Source: Desulfocicer vacuolatum DSM 3385 (GTDB taxonomy: Bacteria > Desulfobacterota > Desulfobacteria > Desulfobacterales > SURF-7). From it: a stretch of 6,026 bases of DNA. The position numbers and the translations under genes were made by a program. The notes under the pieces are model-generated. The model made no database searches. It was not told the DNA's origin and worked only from the letters and a program-made list of their open reading frames with translations. Positions 1-4,817 of the stretch are shown piece after piece. Position 1 is the first letter of the stretch, and each line of letters starts with the position of its first letter. The stretch spans positions 1-6,026 of the forward strand of contig CAMBQS010000225.1 in NCBI GenBank assembly GCA_945870015.1. Direction: 5' to 3'.

Positions 1-207
1 ACGCCACTTACTGCGCCGATGCCTGGAATGATTGTCAGTTATGAAAAAAAGGTGGGCGATTCAGTGAAGGAAGGTGAAACGGTTGTCATTCTGGAAGCGA
101 TGAAAATGGAAAATGCGCTTACCGCACCGGTATCCGGTGTTATTCAGGCGATCAATTTCAAGAGTGGTGATAATGTAGCCAAAAATAATGTTCTGTGTAT
201 AATCGGT
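1..207 (+). repeat. Biotinyl domain repeat, copy 1
   Basis: This in-frame 207-base unit encodes a complete 69-residue biotinyl domain and is repeated at 334-540. Hand alignment of the two units gives 18 base differences (about 91% identity) and 3 residue differences: Ser/Arg, Glu/Gln and Thr/Ile for copy 1 versus copy 2. The unit begins exactly at the left edge of the window, so its upstream flank, and any further copies, cannot be seen. Confidence 0.95.
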
Positions 208-543
208 TCTGCGAAGCCTGAAAAGGCCGCACCGGCTGTTCAGGCGCCCAAATCTCCGGCAGCGCCTTCATCGCCTGCACCCGTTGCCGCTGCACCAGTA
301 TCATCCGCACCAGCCAAAGGTGTTACAGGTGGAACGCCACTTACTGCACCGATGCCTGGAATGATTGTCCGCTATGAAAAAAAGGTGGGTGATTCAGTGA
401 AACAAGGTGAAACCGTCGTGATTCTGGAAGCGATGAAAATGGAGAATGCGCTTATTGCGCCGGTGTCCGGTGTCATTCAGGCGATTAATTTCAAGAGTGG
501 TGATAATGTAGCCAAAAACAATGTTCTGTGCATAATCGGTTAA
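1..543 (+). CDS. Biotin carboxyl carrier protein with two tandem biotinyl domains (3' part of gene)
   Basis: This is the C-terminal 180 residues of a protein whose start lies left of the window; the frame is open from base 1 and ends at TAA 541-543. It contains two biotinyl/lipoyl-like domains of 69 residues (bases 1-207 and 334-540), each with the biotin attachment motif EAMKM. The biotinylated lysines are encoded at 103-105 and 436-438. A 42-residue linker rich in Pro and Ala (208-333) joins them, as in gamma subunits of biotin-dependent decarboxylases and the 1.3S transcarboxylase subunit. By family, the biotin swings between carboxyltransferase and carboxylase/decarboxylase sites. The parent enzyme (methylmalonyl-CoA, glutaconyl-CoA or oxaloacetate decarboxylase, or an acyl-CoA carboxylase) cannot be settled here. 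Nearby sucCD makes a methylmalonyl-CoA role attractive but unproven. The near-identity of the two domains is unusual. The internal Met codon at 19 lies inside the first domain and is not the real start. Confidence 0.93.
   Translation, partial: TPLTAPMPGMIVSYEKKVGDSVKEGETVVILEAMKMENALTAPVSGVIQAINFKSGDNVAKNNVLCIIGSAKPEKAAPAVQAPKSPAAPSSPAPVAAAPVSSAPAKGVTGGTPLTAPMPGMIVRYEKKVGDSVKQGETVVILEAMKMENALIAPVSGVIQAINFKSGDNVAKNNVLCIIG
334..540 (+). repeat. Biotinyl domain repeat, copy 2
   Basis: This is the second copy of the 207-base biotinyl unit and it ends directly before the stop codon. It keeps the EAMKM motif with its lysine at 436-438. Thirteen of the 18 base differences from copy 1 are silent, so protein sequence is conserved more strongly than DNA sequence. 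That fits selection for two working biotin sites, a recent duplication, or gene conversion between copies. Confidence 0.95.
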
Positions 544-596
544 ATCCGCACAGGCTGTTTTTCAGGAACAAGACAGATTGTTGTGAAATGAACAAC

Positions 597-627
597 GTCT
601 ATCCGGATGGAAATAATCCGGATAGAC
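597..627 (+). terminator. Perfect 12-bp hairpin after the biotin carrier gene, candidate terminator
   Basis: Bases 597-608 (GTCTATCCGGAT) and 616-627 (ATCCGGATAGAC) are exact reverse complements around a 7-base loop. The hairpin starts 53 bases after the biotin carrier stop codon, a sensible place for a terminator. However, no T-run follows on either strand, so it is not a classic intrinsic terminator. It could instead protect the mRNA 3' end or be a protein-binding dyad. Confidence 0.4.
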
Positions 628-721
628 AGTACGTAAAAATTCCGTATTCGGAAACCCACGATATCCTCTGTACCCCGCACCATGGGCGCGGTCAGAGAAA
701 CTGGTTTTTTCCCGGCAAGTG

Positions 722-750
722 CTTTTGACGGTTGTTTCAACCGTCAAAAG
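722..750. repeat. Perfect 13-bp inverted repeat with 3-base loop
   Basis: Bases 722-734 (CTTTTGACGGTTG) and 738-750 (CAACCGTCAAAAG) are exact reverse complements separated by TTT. Neither strand has a T-run just after the stem; the T and A tracts are inside the arms. It lies about 190 bases before sucC. It may be an operator, an mRNA hairpin in a long leader, or part of a U-tract-less terminator. The symmetry is certain but the function is not known. Confidence 0.6.
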
Positions 751-859
751 ATAGGGATAAAGCTTTATACTCTGATCGTGGAATCCAGATTGTTAGTGTC
801 AATCGAAAATTGAATCAGGCCGTGTTTATATTGTTTTTCTGTTAATGATTCGATGTGCG

Positions 860-891
860 GTGACACATATATATTCAATATTCTTTATATG
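860..891 (+). promoter_or_regulatory. Possible sucC operon promoter (weak call)
   Basis: GTGACA at 860-865 matches the bacterial -35 consensus TTGACA at five of six positions. It is followed by an AT-rich run with several imperfect -10-like hexamers, for example CTTTAT at 883-888 after a 17-base spacer and TATATG at 886-891 after 20 bases. The stretch is AT-rich and sits upstream of the first gene of a co-directional cluster. No hexamer pair is convincing, so only the neighbourhood is supported, not the exact site. Confidence 0.25.
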
Positions 892-927
892 TTGTTTTTA
901 TTTCAGTATCGTTGAATAAACGTAAAC

Positions 928-934
928 AAGGAGA
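928..934 (+). promoter_or_regulatory. sucC ribosome binding site that fixes the start
   Basis: AAGGAGA sits 7 bases before ATG 942, an ideal Shine-Dalgarno arrangement. An in-frame TTG at 912 would add ten residues but would place this site inside the coding region, and the added residues match no SucC family N-terminus. ATG 942 is therefore the start. Confidence 0.9.
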
Positions 935-941
935 CAGAACA

Positions 942-2102
942 ATGAAGATCCATGAGTATCAGGCAAAGGAGTTGTTTCGAAAATACAAAATTCCCGTACC
1001 AGAGGGAGGGGTGGCACATTCTAAAGAGGAAGCTTTCGATGCAGCAAAGAAACTGGGCTCACTTCCGGTAGTTGTGAAAGCACAAATCCATGCCGGTGGC
1101 CGAGGCAAAGGAGGTGGCGTAAAACTGGCAAGATCTCTTGATGAAGTGAAAACCATTGCCAATGAGATTATCGGGATGAATCTAGTTACCCATCAGACCG
1201 GCCCCGGCGGTCAGAAAGTGAAAAAGGTTCTGGTAGAGCAGGGGCTCAACATTGATAAGGAGTTATATCTGAGCATTGTCCCGGACCGGGAAACCGCTAC
1301 AATTGTGATTATGGCGAGCGAAGCCGGTGGAATGGACATTGAGGCGGTTGCAGAAAAAACACCGGAAAAAATTATCCGGGTGCATGTGGATCCACTTTCC
1401 GGCATTCAGCCGTTTCATTGCAGAAGGACTGCATTCGGATTGAATCTGTCATCTGCCGTGATGAAAGAGTTCAATAAAATGATAACGGGTTTATACCGCT
1501 TTTTTGTTGATTACGACTGTTCTCTGGTGGAAATCAATCCGCTTGTCATTACAAAAGAGGAAACAATCATTGCACTGGATGCCAAGGTGAATTTTGACAG
1601 CAATGCACTGTTCCGGCATAAGGATATTCTTGCATACCGGGATCTGGACGAAGAAGACCCGCTGGAAGTGGAGGCATCAAAATTTAACCTGAATTATATC
1701 AATATGGATGGCAATGTCGGCAATATGGTAAATGGGGCCGGACTGGCAATGGCAACCATGGATATCATTAAGCAGGCCGGCGCAGAGCCTGCAAATTTTC
1801 TGGATGTTGGCGGCGGAGCGAATGCTGAAATGGTTGAAAATGGATTCCGGATTATTTTAAGCGATGACAAGGTCAAGGGAATCCTGATTAACATTTTTGG
1901 CGGAATCTTACGGTGCGATATTCTTGCACAGGGTGTTGTTCAGGCAGCAGAAAAAATTGGTATCACGGTTCCTGTTGTTATCCGTATGGAGGGAACAAAT
2001 GTTGCGGAGGGCAGAAGGATTCTTGCAGATTCAGGGCTGAATCTGATTACAGCAGTGGATTTGAAAGATGCGGCAGAAAAGGTTGCTACCATCGTAAAAT
2101 AG
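942..2102 (+). CDS. sucC: Succinate-CoA ligase (ADP/GDP-forming), beta subunit
   Basis: The protein has 386 residues, close to the 388 of E. coli SucC. With SucD it interconverts succinyl-CoA and succinate, coupled to ATP or GTP formation, in the cytoplasm (TCA cycle or propionate/succinate pathways). It begins MKIHEYQAKELF, the typical N-terminus. The ATP-grasp half (about 1-235) has Lys46 and the Gly-rich stretch GGRGKGGG (52-59). Asn199 in EINPL and Asp213 in ALDAK match the Mg-nucleotide ligands of the E. coli enzyme. The C-terminal ligase half (about 245-386) has VNGAGLAMATMD (263-274), FLDVGGGAN (286-294) and NIFGGILRCD (317-326). All key motifs are intact. ADP versus GDP preference cannot be read with confidence. 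It is the first gene of a plus-strand cluster, with sucD 84 bases downstream. Confidence 0.97.
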   Translation: MKIHEYQAKELFRKYKIPVPEGGVAHSKEEAFDAAKKLGSLPVVVKAQIHAGGRGKGGGVKLARSLDEVKTIANEIIGMNLVTHQTGPGGQKVKKVLVEQGLNIDKELYLSIVPDRETATIVIMASEAGGMDIEAVAEKTPEKIIRVHVDPLSGIQPFHCRRTAFGLNLSSAVMKEFNKMITGLYRFFVDYDCSLVEINPLVITKEETIIALDAKVNFDSNALFRHKDILAYRDLDEEDPLEVEASKFNLNYINMDGNVGNMVNGAGLAMATMDIIKQAGAEPANFLDVGGGANAEMVENGFRIILSDDKVKGILINIFGGILRCDILAQGVVQAAEKIGITVPVVIRMEGTNVAEGRRILADSGLNLITAVDLKDAAEKVATIVK

Positions 2103-2128
2103 AAAGAATATCCGGGAAGAATAATATC

Positions 2129-2166
2129 ATCAATAAATGTGTGTTTATTCATGTCTATTGATTTTT
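2129..2166 (+). terminator. AT-rich hairpin with T-run between sucC and sucD, possible attenuator
   Basis: Bases 2129-2135 (ATCAATA) pair perfectly with 2156-2162 (TATTGAT), and T2162-T2166 follow directly, ending just before the sucD ribosome binding region. A further 3 bp (2137-2139 with 2150-2152) can form inside. An alternative 6-bp stem (2132-2137 with 2144-2149) competes with it. The stems are almost all A-T and the loop is large, so termination would be weak at best. It might trim the sucC:sucD ratio, or be chance in AT-rich spacer. Confidence 0.25.
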
Positions 2167-2186
2167 GAGGGATGTGAGGGAAAAAA

Positions 2187-3056
2187 ATGAGCATATTTGT
2201 AGATAAAAATACCAGGCTTGTGGTTCAGGGAATCACCGGAAACGAAGGAAAATTTCATACAAAACAGTGTATTGAGTATGGTACGAATGTCGTTGCCGGT
2301 GTTACTCCTGGAAAAGGCGGGCAGACAATGGATGCGGTGCCGGTTTTTAATTCAGTCATGGAAGCGGTTCAGCAGACCCGTGCGAATTGCAGCATGATTT
2401 TTGTTCCACCTCCATTTGCTGCAGATGCAATACTGGAGGCTATTGATGCCGGAATCGAGCTGGTCGTCGCCATTACAGAAGGTATTCCGGTAATGGATAT
2501 GATGAAGGTCAAGAATCTGTTGAAAAATTCCAATACCCGTCTGATCGGGCCGAACTGTCCGGGCATTATCTCACCGGGTCAGGCCAAGATCGGCATTATG
2601 CCCGGCAATATTCATCTTCCGGGCGGGCCTGTCGGAGTGGTATCAAGATCCGGGACACTTACCTATGAGGTGGTTCATCAGCTTACCCGGAAAAAACTGG
2701 GGCAGACAACCTGTATCGGGATTGGCGGAGATCCGGTAAATGGAACCAATTTTATTGATTGCCTCAGGGCTTTTGAAGCAGATCCTGCGACCAAAGCCAT
2801 TGTGATGGTTGGAGAGATCGGGGGGAATGCCGAAGAAGCAGCAGCAGAATTTATCGCAGATCATGTCAGCAAGCCGGTTGTGGGTTTTATCGCGGGTCTT
2901 ACAGCTCCTCCGGGAAGGCGCATGGGACATGCAGGAGCGATCATCAGTGGAAACAGCGGGACGGCACAGGGCAAGATTGCTGCAATGAAAGAGGCAGGCA
3001 TCCATGTTTGTGAAAATCTTGGAGAGCTTGGTGAGGTTTGTGCAGAGCATTTTTAA
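2187..3056 (+). CDS. sucD: Succinate-CoA ligase (ADP/GDP-forming), alpha subunit
   Basis: The protein has 289 residues, the same length as E. coli SucD. This subunit binds CoA and carries the phosphohistidine that relays phosphate between succinyl-CoA and the nucleotide site on SucC. The N-terminal CoA-binding Rossmann domain (about 1-125) has GITGNEGKFHT (15-25) and TPGKGGQ (40-46). GPNCPGIISPG (121-131) follows. The ligase domain has SRSGTLTYE (153-161), GEIGG (209-213) and GHAGAIISG (247-255), where His248 is the catalytic histidine. The start ATG 2187 has a purine-rich site, TGAGGG at 2175-2180, six bases upstream. No motif is damaged. The short gap from sucC and the shared direction indicate co-expression. 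Confidence 0.97.
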   Translation: MSIFVDKNTRLVVQGITGNEGKFHTKQCIEYGTNVVAGVTPGKGGQTMDAVPVFNSVMEAVQQTRANCSMIFVPPPFAADAILEAIDAGIELVVAITEGIPVMDMMKVKNLLKNSNTRLIGPNCPGIISPGQAKIGIMPGNIHLPGGPVGVVSRSGTLTYEVVHQLTRKKLGQTTCIGIGGDPVNGTNFIDCLRAFEADPATKAIVMVGEIGGNAEEAAAEFIADHVSKPVVGFIAGLTAPPGRRMGHAGAIISGNSGTAQGKIAAMKEAGIHVCENLGELGEVCAEHF

Positions 3057-3115
3057 TATTTTCAGACCGAATGCCGGAAATGAATTGATGAAAAAATAAA
3101 GAAAGGACCCAGTCG

Positions 3116-3460
3116 ATGCATGAGATGGGTATTGCAATGCAGATTATTGAAATCGCAGAATCTTCAATACCGGATGATATGAAGGATGCCCGTATTAAAA
3201 AGGTAAATGTAAAGATCGGAAAGCTGTCTGCGGTCGTGCCGGTCAGTCTCCGGTTCTGTTTTGAGATCGCGGTAAAGGATACCCGTTTGTCCGGCGCAGA
3301 ACTGGTCATTGAAGAAATACCTGTAAGGGCCAGGTGTCGTGAATGTTCCAAGGAGTGGATGATTCATGACCCGGATTTCAAGTGTATTGAGTGTGGTTCC
3401 GGCAAAATTGATATCCTGTCCGGCCGTGAATTGGATATCGCCTCTATTGAAGTTCAATGA
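3116..3460 (+). CDS. hypA: Hydrogenase/urease nickel incorporation protein HypA
   Basis: The protein has 114 residues, the usual HypA length (about 113-118). HypA is a small cytoplasmic metallochaperone that works with HypB to insert nickel into the large subunit of [NiFe]-hydrogenases. The N-terminus MHEMGIAMQI carries His2, the conserved nickel ligand, which also fixes the start at ATG 3116. A ribosome binding site AAAGGA lies at 3102-3107. The zinc-binding pair of CxxC motifs is intact: Cys74/Cys77 and Cys90/Cys93. The C-terminal GRELDIASIEV is typical of the family. It follows sucD by 59 bases and precedes hypB by 30, with no obvious terminator before it, so read-through from sucCD is plausible. 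No urease or hydrogenase structural gene is in the window, so the client enzyme is elsewhere. Confidence 0.96.
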   Translation: MHEMGIAMQIIEIAESSIPDDMKDARIKKVNVKIGKLSAVVPVSLRFCFEIAVKDTRLSGAELVIEEIPVRARCRECSKEWMIHDPDFKCIECGSGKIDILSGRELDIASIEVQ

Positions 3461-3490
3461 TCAAAGGATACAGCAGGAGAGGTTTGGGAT

Positions 3491-4156
3491 ATGGAAATCA
3501 AAATTGTTCGTAAGGTTCTGGATGTGAATGCGAAAATGGCGGAACAGAACCGGAAATTGTTTTCAGAAAAAAAAGTATTTGTATTGAATGTAATGAGTTC
3601 TCCGGGTTCGGGCAAGACAACGACACTTCAGAAAACCCTTTTGCATTTGATGCCGGACTTGAAATGCGCAGTGATCGTTGGGGATATATGCACAACAAAC
3701 GATGCAGACAGACTGGCAACCTCGGGTGTACCGGTCGTACAGATCAACACCGGTGACTTTGGAGGTGATTGCCACCTGGCAGCACATGTGATTGAAAAAG
3801 CGGCTCTGGATTTGAATCTGGATGATATTGACCTTTTGATTGTGGAGAATGTCGGAAATCTGGTTTGTCCGGCCGAGTTTGATATTGGAGAGGATGCCAG
3901 GACGGTTGTGCTGAGTGTTACGGAAGGTGAAGATAAACCTGCGAAATATCCACTGATGTTTCGAGAATGTGACTCAGCGATTTTGAATAAAATCGATCTT
4001 CTTCCCTATCTTGATTATGATATTGAACTGGCCAGGAAATATATCCTGGATGTTCATCCGGATATGCCGATTTTTGACATTTCGGCCAAGACCGGGGAAG
4101 GATTTGAGCCCTGGCTTGCATGGTTGAGAAAGAAGGTTCAACAAAAGCTGATTTAA
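3491..4156 (+). CDS. hypB: Hydrogenase nickel incorporation GTPase HypB
   Basis: The protein has 221 residues and belongs to the SIMIBI-class GTPases. With HypA it drives GTP-dependent nickel delivery to [NiFe]-hydrogenase. Visible motifs are the Walker A/P-loop SSPGSGKTTT (36-45), the metal-site CHL (Cys94, His95) with Cys126 in ENVGNLVCP, SVTEGEDKP (142-150), the guanine-binding NKID (166-169) and SAKTGEG (198-204). The N-terminal Cys-motif and His-rich nickel-storage extension of some HypBs are absent, so this is the short form. The segment between QINTG and CHL is five residues (DFGGD), three more than the two (KG) I recall for E. coli HypB. AGGAGAGG at 3475-3482 precedes ATG 3491 by eight bases. 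Its stop codon overlaps that of the convergent minus-strand gene. Confidence 0.96.
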   Translation: MEIKIVRKVLDVNAKMAEQNRKLFSEKKVFVLNVMSSPGSGKTTTLQKTLLHLMPDLKCAVIVGDICTTNDADRLATSGVPVVQINTGDFGGDCHLAAHVIEKAALDLNLDDIDLLIVENVGNLVCPAEFDIGEDARTVVLSVTEGEDKPAKYPLMFRECDSAILNKIDLLPYLDYDIELARKYILDVHPDMPIFDISAKTGEGFEPWLAWLRKKVQQKLI

Positions 4157-4725
4157 TCAAACAAGCTGTTAAAGAATGTTTGAGATTTTTTTTCGTTTGC
4201 TTTATCGGAAGCGGATGCTTGAGCTTTATCCTGAATAGGGGAAGGCTTCTGTTCCAAGGTTATGGAACTGTCTTCAACGATTTTTATTTTTTTTACTCCG
4301 GAAAGCTTTGTCTCCGGTGAAACATAGCCGATGGCTCCGGCTGTAAGGGCAACGTGAGCCATCAGGCTATTTTCATCTCGAAATGATACCGGTGGAATAC
4401 CTCTACCGGAAAAAACCAGTTTTTTCCAGTACCGGTGGTATTGTGCTGGTGTTTTCTGGATATAATGCCGGATAAACTGTTCATGGGTTTTTCCGCCGTC
4501 AAGAAGTGCAAAGCTGATTTTCTGGCCATTTCCCCACATTGTTTTTTTTCGCTGGTATATATCTTTTAACTCGTCGGCGCCGATGGAGTCAAAGGGGAGT
4601 CTTTTGTTTCCAATAATAATAACATCTTTTATTGATTTGTCAGATGGATATACCGGATCTGACATCCCCTGGAGCAGAATGGAAAAAATTCCCAATAGCA
4701 AAAAAAAAGCGGATGATTTTCTCAT
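4153..4725 (-). CDS. Exported PstS-like periplasmic substrate-binding family protein (small)
   Basis: The protein has 190 residues. The N-terminus MRKSSAFFLLLGIFSILLQG has a positive n-region and a hydrophobic core, a Sec signal peptide without a lipobox cysteine, so a periplasmic or secreted location is expected. The body (about 33-138) matches the pattern of small phosphate-ABC-type binding proteins: a beta strand DVIIIGN, LPFDSIGADELKDIYQRK (43-60), MWGNG (63-67), YWKKLVFSGRGIPP (99-112) and AGAIGYVSPET (129-139). Full PstS proteins are much longer, and no pst transporter genes are nearby, so the ligand is unknown. The tail (about 155-190) is polar, Lys/Ser/Ala-rich and probably disordered. 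The start at 4725 is preferred over an in-frame ATG at 4749 because GGAG precedes it and the signal peptide begins properly. It lies 92 bases downstream of serA on the same strand. Confidence 0.8.
   Translation of the reverse strand: MRKSSAFFLLLGIFSILLQGMSDPVYPSDKSIKDVIIIGNKRLPFDSIGADELKDIYQRKKTMWGNGQKISFALLDGGKTHEQFIRHYIQKTPAQYHRYWKKLVFSGRGIPPVSFRDENSLMAHVALTAGAIGYVSPETKLSGVKKIKIVEDSSITLEQKPSPIQDKAQASASDKANEKKSQTFFNSLFD
4157..4193 (+). terminator. Probable hypB terminator lying inside the opposing gene
   Basis: Bases 4157-4163 (TCAAACA) pair perfectly with 4177-4183 (TGTTTGA) across a 13-base loop. After GA comes a run of eight Ts (4186-4193). The hairpin begins one base after the hypB stop codon, in the right place and strand for an intrinsic terminator. 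The stem is short and AT-rich, so strength is uncertain. The T-run is also the AAA-rich coding sequence for Glu-Lys-Lys in the C-terminal tail of the minus-strand gene. Confidence 0.5.
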
Positions 4726-4730
4726 CTGTA

Positions 4731-4734
4731 CTCC
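4731..4734 (-). promoter_or_regulatory. Ribosome binding site choosing the 4725 start
   Basis: On the minus strand GGAG lies five bases before the ATG at 4725-4723. The alternative ATG at 4749-4747 has only a weaker AAGG before it. It would add eight residues, including an aspartate, ahead of the signal-peptide Arg-Lys, which is less typical of an export signal. Confidence 0.55.
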
Positions 4735-4817
4735 ATCTTGTAATACCATTTAACCTTGCTCAAAGACATATATATGGATGCCGCTCAGGGTGCCTGGCAA
4801 TGTTGTTGAATACCGCA

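Larger units (their letters stand above)
544..941. other. 398-base intergenic region without a convincing gene
   Basis: Short open frames exist here on both strands (for example 540-740 minus and 528-728 plus). They lack ribosome binding sites and resemble no family I know, and parts of their peptides are dictated by the inverted repeats. What the stretch does hold is a 12-bp perfect hairpin (597-627), a 13-bp perfect hairpin (722-750), an AT-rich segment (about 825-910) and the sucC ribosome binding site (928-934). The likely roles are transcription end of the biotin carrier gene and promoter plus leader of the sucC operon. I saw no recognisable riboswitch core such as a cobalamin B12 box. 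Confidence 0.7.

Noticed and set aside
698..712. A 15-base match, AAACTGGTTTTTTCC, shared with the minus strand of the exported-protein gene near 4408-4422, hinting at a pseudogene fragment
   Set aside because: The match is low-complexity, and translation around it does not continue to resemble the protein on either side. Chance is sufficient.
540..747. Short open frames of 61-66 codons on both strands in the gap after the biotin carrier gene
   Set aside because: They have no ribosome binding sites and no recognisable family, and repeated residues in them come from the inverted repeats. They are best explained as chance frames.
912..941. TTG at 912 as an earlier start for sucC
   Set aside because: The strong Shine-Dalgarno at 928-934 points to ATG 942, and the family N-terminus begins at that methionine.
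2643..3137. Long open frames on the minus strand opposite sucD and hypA (164 and 135 codons)
   Set aside because: They lie antisense to intact, well-conserved genes and their translations resemble no protein family.
4408..4427. 8-bp inverted repeat with a CCAG loop inside the exported-protein gene
   Set aside because: It is dictated by codons for the conserved Trp-Lys-Lys-Leu-Val-Phe-Ser segment and lies mid-gene, so no separate role is supported.
4768..4800. Promoter for the exported-protein gene in the 92-base gap after serA (TTGCCA on the minus strand at 4800-4795, then a TATATA run)
   Set aside because: The spacing between the two elements is about 20 bases and the -10 match is poor, so it is not supportable as a site.
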